NCBI GenBank assembly: GCA_905182525.1
Contig: CAJJBV010000006.1
Span: forward strand, 79,843-143,842
DNA from: Cryomorphaceae bacterium
GTDB taxonomy: Bacteria; Bacteroidota; Bacteroidia; Flavobacteriales_D; Parvicellaceae
Direction of reading: 5' to 3'
DNA length: 64,000 nt
How positions within the stretch are numbered: position 1 is the stretch's first letter; each line of letters begins with the position of its first letter. Positions 37,221 through 46,664 of the stretch are shown one piece after another. Position numbers and translations under genes: made by a program. The notes beneath the pieces are model-generated. The model worked only from the letters and a program-made list of their open reading frames with translations, was not told the DNA's origin and did no database searches.

Positions 37221-37944
37221 AATAGCCTATAACGGATCTCATTATCATGGATGGCAAACTCAAGAAAATGCTAAGACTGTTCAAGATACTATTGAAAGAA
37301 ATATTAATATTATAATTCAATCAAAACAAACTATTAATATTATTGGTTGTGGTAGGACTGACACTGGTGTTCATGCTGAGCAATATTTCTTTCATTTTGA
37401 TTTAAAAGAAAAATTTGATTTTGATAATTTTTTACATAAAATTAATCAGATACTTCCTTTAGATATATTATTTAAAAAATATTGTGTTGTAAAACCTGAT
37501 TTTCATGCTAGATTTAGTGCTGTAAGTAGAACTTATGAGTATAGGATTACAAAGGAAAAAGAACCATTTTCTGGAACACTTTATAATTATATAAAACACA
37601 AAATTGATGTAGACTTAATGAATCAATGCTGCCAAAAGTTAGCAAGTTATAAAGACTTCACTTCATTTAGTAAAGTCCACACGGATGTAAATAATTTCAA
37701 TTGTGATATTTTTAGAGCTGAATGGAAACAAATAAATAACAAAATTACATTCACAATCTGTGCTAATAGATTTTTACGAAATATGGTTAGAGCTATTGTA
37801 GGTACGATGCTATTAGTAGGAAGAAATAAAATTTCGGTGGAAGATTTTTGTACTATTATTGAATCTAAGAATAGATCGTTAGCGGGCCCATCTGTAAAGG
37901 CAAAAGCTTTGTTTCTTACTAAAGTAGAATATCCAAATACATGA
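37174..37944 (+). CDS. truA: tRNA pseudouridine(38-40) synthase
   Basis: About 256 residues. The catalytic Asp lies in IIGCGRTDTGVHAEQYFF at about residues 57-74; RFLRNMVRAIVGTMLLVGRNKIS near the C-terminus is the family's conserved helix. It modifies positions 38-40 of the tRNA anticodon stem. The start is uncertain: the ATG at 37174 overlaps cmk by 47 bases, while a TTG at 37201 would start right before the usual ERILIEIAYNGSHYHGWQ. Followed by an overlapping ABC exporter gene (ATG inside the last codons). Confidence 0.88.
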   Translation: MFKIILTKELERILIEIAYNGSHYHGWQTQENAKTVQDTIERNINIIIQSKQTINIIGCGRTDTGVHAEQYFFHFDLKEKFDFDNFLHKINQILPLDILFKKYCVVKPDFHARFSAVSRTYEYRITKEKEPFSGTLYNYIKHKIDVDLMNQCCQKLASYKDFTSFSKVHTDVNNFNCDIFRAEWKQINNKITFTICANRFLRNMVRAIVGTMLLVGRNKISVEDFCTIIESKNRSLAGPSVKAKALFLTKVEYPNT

Positions 37945-39719
37945 ACAATGCTAAAAATAAATCTTGGGATTCTAAATTGTTTAGAAGAATTTTAGTTGTT
38001 TCCAAACCTCATTTTAAATTATTATTATATGGAATATTATTAACAGTCTTACTTGCCTTTCTTTCTCCACTAAGACCTTATATTATTGGAAAGTTAGTAG
38101 GTCAATATGTAAGATTATCAGATGAAGAATCACTTCTATTTGGGTCTTTAATTGTTGTAGCTATTCTAATTGTAGAATCTATAATGCTTATAGCGTTGTC
38201 TTATCTTTCAAGTGATCTTGGTCAAAGAGTTGTAAAAGATTTAAGAGACCAATTATTTAAACATATTACAAAATTAAAATTAAGATATTTTGATCAAAAC
38301 CCTATAGGAATGTTGGTTACAAGATCCGTAAGTGATATGGAAACCATTTCAGAAATATTTTCGCAAGGAATTTTAGTAATTCTAGGGGATTTACTAAAAT
38401 TAGCCGGAGTTCTTTCATTTATGTTTTTTATAAATTGGAAACTCACATTAATTGTTCTGATACCAATTCCTATTTTAATTATTTCTACTAATATTTTTAA
38501 AAAAGCTATAAAAATTTCTTTTCAGGAAGTAAGAAAACAAATTTCTGTACTTAATTCATTTGTTCAAGAGCATATTAGTGGAATGAATATTGTTCAAATA
38601 TTTAGTAGAGAGGGTATTGAAGCTGAGAAGTTTAGTAAAATTAATAATGCTCACAAAAAAGCTCATATCAAGGGGATTATGGCATATTCTATATTTTTCC
38701 CAGTTGTTGAGATATTAAGCGCATCTTCTATTGCTCTATTAGTGCTGTATTGTATCTGGTCCATTTCTTACGGTGGAGTTGACTATGCTACTGTTACAAC
38801 CGAAATGTTGTCTTTTATTTTATACGTAAATATGCTTTTTAGACCAATAAGAATGTTAGCTGATCGATTTAACACTCTTCAAATGGGCATGGTTGGATCT
38901 GCTAGAGTTTTTGAACTTTTAGATAGTAAGGAATATATTAATCAAAATTCAAATTTAAATCCAAAGATATTTAATGGAAGTATATCCTTTAAAGACGTAT
39001 ATTTTTCATACGACGAAAAAAAACCAATATTTAACGGACTTACATTTGATGTGAAAGCTGGTCAAACTGTAGCTATCGTAGGCCCCACTGGAGCTGGAAA
39101 AACCTCTTTAATTAACCTGATTTCCCGGTATTATGAGTTTCAAAAAGGATCAATTAAGATAGATGATTTTGATATTAGAAATATAGATTTAGATATTTTA
39201 AGATCTAAAATTGGGGTTGTTTTACAGGATGTTTTTCTATTCAACACTACGATTTTTAAAAATATTACAATTGGGGATTTGAATATTTCAAGAGAAGATG
39301 TAATTAAAGCAGCAAAAAAAGTTGGCGTTCATGAATTCATTAATCAATTACCAAAAGGATATGATTTTGAGGTAAAAGAAAGGGGAGGGCTATTGTCTTC
39401 AGGACAAAGACAAATTATTGCTTTTTTAAGAGCTTATGTTTATCAGCCTCAACTTTTGATTTTAGATGAGGCAACGTCTTCAATAGATTCTTTATCAGAG
39501 GAGTTTATTCAAAATGCTACTCAAGAAATCACCAAATCAAGAACTTCAATTATAATTGCTCATAGGCTATCAACAATTCAAAATGCAGATTCTATTCTTG
39601 TTATGGATAAGGGGAAAATAGTGGAGCAAGGCAAGCATATTGATCTTTTAAAAAATAAAGGTCAATATTATGAGTTATACCAAAATCAGTTTATTTCTGA
39701 GCAATCTGTGGTTGTTTAA
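37941..39719 (+). CDS. ABC exporter, fused permease and ATPase (MsbA-like)
   Basis: A 592-residue half-transporter. About six hydrophobic segments with the family's ISEIFSQGILVILGDLL and YFDQNPIGMLVTRSVSDMETI loops occupy residues 1-330. The nucleotide-binding domain has Walker A IVGPTGAGKTSLINLISRYY about 372-391, signature LLSSGQRQIIAFLRA and Walker B LLILDEATSSIDS, with the H-loop IIAHRLSTIQNAD. It works as a homodimer or with a related half and may flip lipids or export peptides or drugs. It overlaps truA by four bases, and its 3' end overlaps the convergent uvrA end by 29 bases. Confidence 0.88.
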   Translation: MNNAKNKSWDSKLFRRILVVSKPHFKLLLYGILLTVLLAFLSPLRPYIIGKLVGQYVRLSDEESLLFGSLIVVAILIVESIMLIALSYLSSDLGQRVVKDLRDQLFKHITKLKLRYFDQNPIGMLVTRSVSDMETISEIFSQGILVILGDLLKLAGVLSFMFFINWKLTLIVLIPIPILIISTNIFKKAIKISFQEVRKQISVLNSFVQEHISGMNIVQIFSREGIEAEKFSKINNAHKKAHIKGIMAYSIFFPVVEILSASSIALLVLYCIWSISYGGVDYATVTTEMLSFILYVNMLFRPIRMLADRFNTLQMGMVGSARVFELLDSKEYINQNSNLNPKIFNGSISFKDVYFSYDEKKPIFNGLTFDVKAGQTVAIVGPTGAGKTSLINLISRYYEFQKGSIKIDDFDIRNIDLDILRSKIGVVLQDVFLFNTTIFKNITIGDLNISREDVIKAAKKVGVHEFINQLPKGYDFEVKERGGLLSSGQRQIIAFLRAYVYQPQLLILDEATSSIDSLSEEFIQNATQEITKSRTSIIIAHRLSTIQNADSILVMDKGKIVEQGKHIDLLKNKGQYYELYQNQFISEQSVVV

Positions 39720-42498
39720 ATTCGATACACTTTTTAAGATAATCCTTGGTGTAAGACAATACATCACTTTTTATAAAATCGTCTGGATTCCCCTCGAATA
39801 ATAAGGTTCCACCTTCTTTTCCACCTTCAGGTCCTAAATCAATAATCCAGTCTGCAGATTTTATAATATCCATGTGATGTTCAATAATAATCACATGGTG
39901 CCCCATTTCAACTAAATCTTGAAGTGCTTTTATAAGTTTTTTGACATCGTGAAAATGTAACCCAGTAGTTGGTTCATCAAAAATAAAAAGTTTTTTCTGC
40001 TTACTTTTACTGGAACTTAAAAACGAAGCCAATTTAATTCTTTGTGCTTCTCCACCGCTTAATGTATTTGAAGCTTGACCAAGTTGAACATATTGAAGAC
40101 CCACTTCTGAAAGTGCAAATATTTTTGATTTTATTTTTTTACATAAAGTAGAATCCTCTTCAAAAAAAGTAAGACTTTCTTCTACTGTCATTTCAAGAAC
40201 TTCAGAGATATTTTTCCCTTTATATTTAACTTCTAAAACTTCATCTTTAAATCTTTTACCATTACATTCATCACATTTAAGATGAACATCGGCCATGAAT
40301 TGCATGGAAATTGTTAACTGTCCTTCTCCCTGACATTTTTCACATCTTCCGCCATCAACATTGAAACTGAAATATCCTGGCTTAAATCCTTTTATTTTAG
40401 CGTGTTTTTCATTTGCAAATAATTGTCTAATATCATCATATCCCTTAGTATATGTTATTGGGTTTGACCTTGAACTTTTTCCAATTGGATTTTGATTGAT
40501 AAATTCAACTCCTGAAATCAAATCAAAATTTATTTTAATATTTTTACAATGACTGGCTTTTTCAATCCCTGAAAGAAAAAATCTTTCTAAAAAAGAGAAT
40601 AGAATTTTACTAACTAGTGTTGATTTACCACTTCCACTAACACCTGTTACAACACATATTTGGTTCAAGGGTATATTTACAGAAATGTTCTGAAGATTAT
40701 GAAGATATGCTTCTTCAATTACAATAAAGTCTTTCGGTTTTCTTCTAACTGAAGGAATATCAATTTTAAATTGGCCTGTAAGATATTTTGCAGTCAAACT
40801 TTTATTGGCATTTACTAGTTCGTCATGATTTCCTTTAAATACTATTTCTCCGCCTAATCTTCCAGCTTCAGGACCTATGTCTATTATCATATCTGCTGCT
40901 TTCATTATTTCTTCATCGTGCTCTACAACAATCACAGAATTGCCAACATCCCTTAATTTTTTTAATATTTGAATTAGTCTTAGAGTGTCTCTTGGATGAA
41001 GTCCAATTGATGGTTCGTCAAGAATATACATGGAACCCACTAGTGAGCTGCCAATTGAGGTTGCTAAATTTATTCTTTGTGATTCTCCACCGGAAAGCGA
41101 GTTTGAAGCTCTTTCCATAGCTAAATAGCCAAGTCCAACATCTTTCAAATAGCTTAGCCTAGAATTTATTTCATGAATAATTCTTTTAGATATCTTAACC
41201 TCATTTTCGTTTAGCTTTATCTTATTGAAAAACGTAATGGCATCATCAATTGTCATTCTATTGATTTCGCTTATAGATTTTTTATTTATTTTGACATAGT
41301 CTGCGTCTTTCCTTAATCTACTTCCTGAGCAAGAAGGACATTTAGTTTTCCCTCTGTATCTGGAAAGCATGACTCTGTATTGAATTTTGTATGATTTTTT
41401 TTCTAAATATTTAAAAAATTGATGTAGTCCTTGAAAAAACTCATTACCATTCCAAATAAGTTCAAGATTAATTTTTGAAAGATTTCTTATAGGTTCATGA
41501 ACTGGAAAATCAAAATTGTGAGCACTGTTGATTAACTCTGTTTTCCAAATACTCATTTTTTCACCTTTCCAACAAACTATAGCGTCCTGATAAACACTCA
41601 GGTTTGGATTAGGTATAACTAGCTGAGAATCAATTCCTGAAACTTTACCTAACCCTTCACAATTTTCACATGCACCGTATGGACTATTAAACGAAAAGAA
41701 ATCTAAATTTGGCTCTTCAAAAATAATATCATCTTTAAGAAAAAGATTGTTAAATTCTTTGAGTGAGTAACCTTCTTCATTGAAGGAAATAATATTGCAT
41801 CTTCCTTTTCCTTCATGAAATCCAAGTTCCAATGATTCTAAGATCCTTGATTGATTTTCAGGATTATTTTCATTTGTTATTCTATCTATAATTATTTCTA
41901 AATTTTCAGATTGGTGATCTATATTTAATTCAATTATTTTTCCGTCATACCATAGTTTTGAATATCCTTGTTGACTATAAATTTGAATTTGTTCATTAAG
42001 ACTTCTTCCTTTTGGAATATTTAATGGGAAGCATATTAGTAGCTTAGATTTTTTGGGAAGGTTCAATATGTATTTTAAAACATCTTCAGGGTTGTCTTTT
42101 GTTACTATTTCATTACTAATTGGGGAATATGTTTTTCCAATTCTTGCAAAGAATAATTTTAAAAAGTCATAAATCTCTGTAGTGGTACCTACAGTGCTTC
42201 TAGAGTTTGAAGAATTAACTTTTTGTTCTATTGCAATAGCTGGGGAAATCCCTTTAATATCATCAAGGTCAGGTTTTTCAATTCTCCCTAAAAACAATCT
42301 TGCATAAGAACTCAGACTTTCTATGTACCTTCTATGACCTTCTGCGTAAAGAGTATCAAAAGCTAAAGAGGATTTTCCAGAACCAGATACGCCAGTTAAA
42401 ACAGTCAATTTATTTCTCGGAATGGAGACATTAACGTTCTTTAAATTGTGAACTCTTGCACCAATAATTTCAATATTTTTATAAATTTTAACTCCCAT
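39691..42498 (-). CDS. uvrA: Excinuclease ABC subunit A
   Basis: A 935-residue nucleotide excision repair protein. Both ATPase halves are complete: Walker A LTGVSGSGKSSLAFDTLYAEGHRRYIESL and the second VTGVSGSGKSTLVSKIL, ABC signatures NSLSGGESQRINLA and NTLSGGEAQRIKLA, and the zinc-binding CxxC pairs GACENCEG, TKCPSCSG, RCEKCQG and KCDECNG. It finds bulky lesions with UvrB. I prefer the ATG at 42498 (MGVKIYKNIEIIGARVHNLKN) to the upstream TTG at 42519. It is divergent from the ECF sigma gene. Confidence 0.93.
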   Translation of the reverse strand: MGVKIYKNIEIIGARVHNLKNVNVSIPRNKLTVLTGVSGSGKSSLAFDTLYAEGHRRYIESLSSYARLFLGRIEKPDLDDIKGISPAIAIEQKVNSSNSRSTVGTTTEIYDFLKLFFARIGKTYSPISNEIVTKDNPEDVLKYILNLPKKSKLLICFPLNIPKGRSLNEQIQIYSQQGYSKLWYDGKIIELNIDHQSENLEIIIDRITNENNPENQSRILESLELGFHEGKGRCNIISFNEEGYSLKEFNNLFLKDDIIFEEPNLDFFSFNSPYGACENCEGLGKVSGIDSQLVIPNPNLSVYQDAIVCWKGEKMSIWKTELINSAHNFDFPVHEPIRNLSKINLELIWNGNEFFQGLHQFFKYLEKKSYKIQYRVMLSRYRGKTKCPSCSGSRLRKDADYVKINKKSISEINRMTIDDAITFFNKIKLNENEVKISKRIIHEINSRLSYLKDVGLGYLAMERASNSLSGGESQRINLATSIGSSLVGSMYILDEPSIGLHPRDTLRLIQILKKLRDVGNSVIVVEHDEEIMKAADMIIDIGPEAGRLGGEIVFKGNHDELVNANKSLTAKYLTGQFKIDIPSVRRKPKDFIVIEEAYLHNLQNISVNIPLNQICVVTGVSGSGKSTLVSKILFSFLERFFLSGIEKASHCKNIKINFDLISGVEFINQNPIGKSSRSNPITYTKGYDDIRQLFANEKHAKIKGFKPGYFSFNVDGGRCEKCQGEGQLTISMQFMADVHLKCDECNGKRFKDEVLEVKYKGKNISEVLEMTVEESLTFFEEDSTLCKKIKSKIFALSEVGLQYVQLGQASNTLSGGEAQRIKLASFLSSSKSKQKKLFIFDEPTTGLHFHDVKKLIKALQDLVEMGHHVIIIEHHMDIIKSADWIIDLGPEGGKEGGTLLFEGNPDDFIKSDVLSYTKDYLKKCIEFKQPQIAQK

Positions 42499-42644
42499 AA
42501 ATTTTTTAAACCGCTGCAAAAATAATAGAATAGTTTTCAGTTAATCAATTTGTTTCTTATATTTGTTCATTATTAACTAAAATCACTTGCCTATAAATTA
42601 ATTCTACTTTTTAAATTTTATTATTAACAATTAAATGTAGAATT

Positions 42645-43241
42645 ATGTATAGCAAAGAAAGTGATGAATCACTAGTTAAAAAATTCCGTTCAGGTAATAA
42701 CAAATGTTTTGATGCTATTTTAAATAGATATCAATTAAGAGTATTCTCCTATATAATTAAAATGGTTAAGGATAAAGATTTGGCCAATGATATATTTCAA
42801 GAAGTATTTATTAAAGTAATCACAAGTTTAAAAAAAGACAATTACAATCATGAAGGTAAATTACTGTCATGGATACTGAGGATTTCTCATAATCAAGTTA
42901 TTGATCACTTTAGAAAAGACTCTAAAATGCCAATTGCTGGTCGTTCTCAAAATTTAAATGATGACTTTAATATTTTTGATGTTATCAAGCTTGAGGAAAA
43001 ATCTATTGAAGATGTAATGGTGAATGATCAAATTCAAGAAGATGTAAGGTCACTTGTAAATGAATTGCCTAATGAGCAAATGCAAGTTGTTAGAATGAGG
43101 TATTTTCTTCAAATGAGTTTTAAAGATATTGCCGAAATATCAGGAGTTAGTATTAACACTTCTTTAGGCAGAATGAGATATGCTTTAATAAATCTCAGAA
43201 AGCTTGTTGAAGAGAAGAATTTGACACTAACAAATTCATGA
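42645..43241 (+). CDS. ECF-type RNA polymerase sigma factor
   Basis: A 198-residue sigma-70-family factor. Region 2 is in residues 8-90: DESLVKKFRSGNNKCFDAILNRY, DKDLANDIFQEVFIKVITSLKK and WILRISHNQVIDHFRKDSK; region 4 in the last 60: LVNELPNEQMQVVRMRYFLQMSFKDIAEISGVSINTSLGRMRYALINLRK. It resembles the single Bacteroidota ECF factor group that lacks an adjacent anti-sigma gene, and none is seen here. A 47-residue ORF starts 60 bases downstream (43301). The physiological signal is unknown. Confidence 0.88.
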   Translation: MYSKESDESLVKKFRSGNNKCFDAILNRYQLRVFSYIIKMVKDKDLANDIFQEVFIKVITSLKKDNYNHEGKLLSWILRISHNQVIDHFRKDSKMPIAGRSQNLNDDFNIFDVIKLEEKSIEDVMVNDQIQEDVRSLVNELPNEQMQVVRMRYFLQMSFKDIAEISGVSINTSLGRMRYALINLRKLVEEKNLTLTNS

Positions 43242-43300
43242 TTTAAGCAATATTCATTTTTTTTTATCGTTAGGTTATAAATTTAGAAAAAGCCTATGGT

Positions 43301-43444
43301 ATGAAAATTACAGAAACTCTCGATGATAATAATATTTTAAAACCCAGCAAAGAAATATTATTTAGTATAAAATCATTTGCTAGATCATATTCAACTTGCT
43401 TTTCAAAAAACTTAAATGTTGAAATTAATTGGAATGATAATTAA
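43301..43444 (+). CDS. Small protein downstream of the sigma factor
   Basis: A 47-codon ORF (MKITETLDDNNILKPSKEIL, then SIKSFARSYSTCFSKN) with an ATG and stop at 43442-43444, overlapping the convergent dehydrogenase end by four bases. It is too short to recognise by domain, but small basic ORFs of similar pattern (start MK.IET, then ILKPS/T) occur after the sigma gene in related bacteria as I recall; that link needs a search. It may be cotranscribed with the sigma gene. Confidence 0.5.
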   Translation: MKITETLDDNNILKPSKEILFSIKSFARSYSTCFSKNLNVEINWNDN

Positions 43445-44331
43445 TTTTTAAAATAATCAGAAACTATGAGTTCTTTGGTTCCTTGTGCCCAGCTGTAGAA
43501 GCCTTCGCCAGATTTAACTCCTAATTTACCTGCTGTAACCATGTTTACTAATAAGGGACAAGGAGCGTATTTGTCAGTTCCGAAACCATCTTGTAAAACT
43601 TTTAGTATTGCAAGACATACATCTAGTCCAATAAAATCAGCTAATTGAAGTGGTCCCATTGGATGAGCCATTCCTAATTTCATAACTGTATCTATTTCTT
43701 CAACCCCAGCAACTCCTTCGTTAAGAGTAATGATAGCTTCATTAATCATAGGCATTAATATTTTGTTAGCTACAAAACCAGGAAAATCATTGACTTCTAC
43801 TGGTGATTTGCCAATTTCTTTAGATAAAATCATTATAGAATCAAGTGTGGCTTGGGACGTAGAATACCCTTTAATAACTTCAATAAGTTTCATTATTGGA
43901 ACGGGATTCATAAAGTGCATACCTATTACTTTATCTGGTCTTGAAGTATTTGCAGCTATTTTTGTAATTGATATAGAAGATGTATTTGTTGCTAAAATGC
44001 AATTTTCAGGAGAATAGTCATCAATTGTTTTAAAAATGGAAAGTTTGGTGTCTAAATTTTCTGTAGCAGCTTCAATTACTAAATCAGCTTCTTTTATTCC
44101 ATTTTTGAGATCAGAAAATACACTCAAGTTTTGTAATGTTTTATCTTTATCTAAAGATGTAATCTTTTCTTTTGCAACCATTCTATCTAAATTTTTAGAA
44201 ATGGTTTTTATCGCTTTCTCTAAAGAATTTTCAGAAACATCAATTAGATTGACTTTGTATCCATTTTGAGCAAAAACATGTGCTATCCCATTTCCCATGG
44301 TTCCAGCTCCTATAACAGAAATATTTTTCAT
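43441..44331 (-). CDS. 3-hydroxybutyryl-CoA dehydrogenase
   Basis: A 296-residue NAD(P)-dependent dehydrogenase. Rossmann motif VIGAGTMGNGIAHVFAQNGY at residues 5-24, catalytic region IGMHFMNPVPIMKLIEVIKGYSTS at about 137-160 with the His, then NDFPGFVANKILMPMINEAI and MKLGMAHPMGPLQLADFIGLDV. It oxidises or forms acetoacetyl-CoA in butyrate or fatty-acid metabolism; length and motifs fit Hbd/PaaH. The C-terminal overlap with the 43301 ORF is four bases. It follows the sugar transferase stop by 30 bases on the same strand. Confidence 0.88.
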   Translation of the reverse strand: MKNISVIGAGTMGNGIAHVFAQNGYKVNLIDVSENSLEKAIKTISKNLDRMVAKEKITSLDKDKTLQNLSVFSDLKNGIKEADLVIEAATENLDTKLSIFKTIDDYSPENCILATNTSSISITKIAANTSRPDKVIGMHFMNPVPIMKLIEVIKGYSTSQATLDSIMILSKEIGKSPVEVNDFPGFVANKILMPMINEAIITLNEGVAGVEEIDTVMKLGMAHPMGPLQLADFIGLDVCLAILKVLQDGFGTDKYAPCPLLVNMVTAGKLGVKSGEGFYSWAQGTKELIVSDYFKN

Positions 44332-44361
44332 TATTTTTTTAGTAAATATAAATACTATTAA

Positions 44362-45759
44362 TTATTTACCAGAACCTTTTAGCATTATAATTACAGTATA
44401 AAATAGAATTTTTATATCTAGAATTAAAGACATGTTTTCAACGTACAATAAATCAAATTTCAACCTTGCAATCATTTCGTCAACATTCTCAGCATATCCG
44501 TATTTAACTTGTCCCCAACTAGTAATGCCAGGTTTCACACTGCTAATATGCTTATAATGAGGAGCTCTTTGAATTATCTGATCAATAAAAAATTGCCTTT
44601 CAGGTCTTGGCCCAACAAGTGACATTTCTCCTCTTATAACATTAAAAAACTGTGGGGTTTCGTCTAGCCTGCTTTTACGGATAAACTTTCCAATTGGTGT
44701 AATTCTTTTGTCATTTTGACTCGAAAGCTGAGGCCCATTATTTTCAGCATCGATATACATTGACCTAAATTTAAAAATTTCAAATGGTATATTATTTAAA
44801 CCAATTCTTTTTTGTTTAAAAATTATTTCTCCTTTTGATCCTGTTTTTATTATTACAGATAATATTATATATACGGGAATCAATAAAACTATTGCCATAA
44901 CTGAAATTAAAATATCTAATAATCTTTTAACTGTTTTTTGCCATGACGGCATAATTTCTGGATTAACTGATATTAATAATGCCCCAAATATTGAATTCAT
45001 TTTTACAGACCCTGTTATAATATTATATATATCAGGAATTACTTTTATAGCTACTTTAAGATTTGCCAAATCATTAATTATACTATTTGTTTTTTCTTGT
45101 TCTTCAGCTTCAGTAGCGATAATAACTTCTTCAATTTTAAATTTTTTTATTATTTGATCAAGTTCTTTATAGTTGCCTAGTTTTTTTAGGCCTGTTTGAG
45201 AAATAATATTTTTTCCATTTGAGCTAGAGATGTAACCAATTATTAAATGTCCAGTTCCTTTTTTTAGGTTATTAATTTCTATTAAAATATCTTTCGATTT
45301 TTGTTGACTTCCTATAATAATTGTATTAAATCCAATTTTTTTATTGTGAATTTTACTTACTGTACTAGAGGTTAGTATAATTCTTGGTAAAAAAGTTAAA
45401 GTTGTATGAACAATTAATAAAACAGATATTAGACTATAATAATCTTGGTATGTATTTATTTTATCATCTAGTAAAAAAGTAAAAAAAATAAATATTATAC
45501 CAATGAAAGATTGAGAAATTGTTTGTGTGATTTCTTTAATTCGATATTTTTTATAAACTTCTTTGTAGCTTCCTAATGCAGAATATAAGATTAGCCAAAA
45601 AATGGAAATAAGAATAGTACTTAAAATCAGTTTTTCGTTAATTTCAAAAGTAGAATTCTCAATAAATGCTTTTCTGTAGTAGTTAAAAATAATCCAGCTA
45701 GAACTCCCCGATATTAAGTCACAGATAAAGTATATAGACCAAAAATATTTTCTTTTCAT
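44362..45759 (-). CDS. Polyprenyl-phosphate sugar phosphotransferase (exopolysaccharide initiation)
   Basis: A 465-residue membrane enzyme of the WbaP/WcaJ type. Five N-terminal membrane segments (residues about 8-135), a CoA-binding-like soluble part with NTIIIGSQQKSKDILIEI, then one more segment and the catalytic bacterial sugar transferase domain: EIIFKQKRIGLNNIPFEIFKFRSM, DKRITPIGKFIRKSRLDETPQFFNVIRGEMSLVGPRPERQFF, ITSWGQVKYGYA. It transfers a sugar-1-phosphate to undecaprenyl phosphate to start a polysaccharide. It overlaps the lipoprotein gene upstream by four bases. Confidence 0.88.
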   Translation of the reverse strand: MKRKYFWSIYFICDLISGSSSWIIFNYYRKAFIENSTFEINEKLILSTILISIFWLILYSALGSYKEVYKKYRIKEITQTISQSFIGIIFIFFTFLLDDKINTYQDYYSLISVLLIVHTTLTFLPRIILTSSTVSKIHNKKIGFNTIIIGSQQKSKDILIEINNLKKGTGHLIIGYISSSNGKNIISQTGLKKLGNYKELDQIIKKFKIEEVIIATEAEEQEKTNSIINDLANLKVAIKVIPDIYNIITGSVKMNSIFGALLISVNPEIMPSWQKTVKRLLDILISVMAIVLLIPVYIILSVIIKTGSKGEIIFKQKRIGLNNIPFEIFKFRSMYIDAENNGPQLSSQNDKRITPIGKFIRKSRLDETPQFFNVIRGEMSLVGPRPERQFFIDQIIQRAPHYKHISSVKPGITSWGQVKYGYAENVDEMIARLKFDLLYVENMSLILDIKILFYTVIIMLKGSGK

Positions 45760-46661
45760 TGTCTATATATTACTTTAAAGTTGTCCAACAAGACTTTTAT
45801 ATTATTTTCATTATTAAAGTTGGTAATGGAAATATAAAGGTCAAATTCTGTTGCACTTGAGAAAAAATTTGTAGCATCTGGAATAAATAAGTAAGTTTTA
45901 TTCCACGAAATTTCATTTTCATATGTTGGAACTAAAGTAATTAAAGCTTGTTTAAAATAAGCTGTAATACTTTGGTCTTTATGAAGAATGCCAATTGTAA
46001 AAGGAAAGTTATTTGCATAATTTAACTCAATATAGGCTGGTATATTTAAATTTTTTGGAAATAAATTAAAATCTAATTCATTTGTTCTAAGTTCACAATA
46101 TAATTGACTGCTGTCCATGGAAATAACTCCAGCATTTCCTTCAAATAAATCTGTATTTGGAAAATCTATAATATTTAGTTCTGCTTGGGAAGTATTGTGA
46201 TTCTCAAATTTGTGCTGTTGATCTTCGAAGTCTTCTATCCAAAAATATAGGTCTTCTTCATAATTTGTTTTAGGTTGTAATACTATAATGCTATCTGCTA
46301 TTAAATTCATTGTCGTATCATATGAATTATAAAATGGATATCTTTTTCTGTCAGCTGAAATTCCATTTCTTTTAATTCCTGGATATATAGATAATTCGTT
46401 AATTCCTTGGTAATGAAGTGGAATAGTTGCAGGTAGTTCATAAGCTCCCTCCAGATTCCCATTTATATATATCCATGCATCGGATATTTTTTCGCTACTA
46501 GTACCTTGATTGGGGTTTATTGTTTCAAATTTAATTTTTTCTATTTTAATAAATGATGGAGCAATTTCAGGTTGATCAATTATTTGACAACTTGTATTTA
46601 TAATGAGAAAAAAGAAAAGCACTCTTGTAAAATCAATGTTTAGAAAAAAAAGATTATTCAT
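45756..46661 (-). CDS. Putative lipoprotein of a polysaccharide cluster
   Basis: A 301-residue protein whose N-terminus (VLFFFLIINTSCQIIDQ) is a lipoprotein signal with Cys at about residue 25. The mature part has DAWIYINGNLEGAYELPATIPLHYQGINELSIYPGIKRNGI and AYFKQALITLVPTYENEISWNKTYLFIP, so it is a beta-rich envelope domain pair. Its family is unassigned to me, though related proteins neighbour glycan genes in Flavobacteriales. The upstream gene ends three bases before and the downstream one overlaps by four; a surface-glycan role is guilt by association. Confidence 0.65.
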   Translation of the reverse strand: MNNLFFLNIDFTRVLFFFLIINTSCQIIDQPEIAPSFIKIEKIKFETINPNQGTSSEKISDAWIYINGNLEGAYELPATIPLHYQGINELSIYPGIKRNGISADRKRYPFYNSYDTTMNLIADSIIVLQPKTNYEEDLYFWIEDFEDQQHKFENHNTSQAELNIIDFPNTDLFEGNAGVISMDSSQLYCELRTNELDFNLFPKNLNIPAYIELNYANNFPFTIGILHKDQSITAYFKQALITLVPTYENEISWNKTYLFIPDATNFFSSATEFDLYISITNFNNENNIKVLLDNFKVIYRQ

Positions 46662-46664
46662 TAA

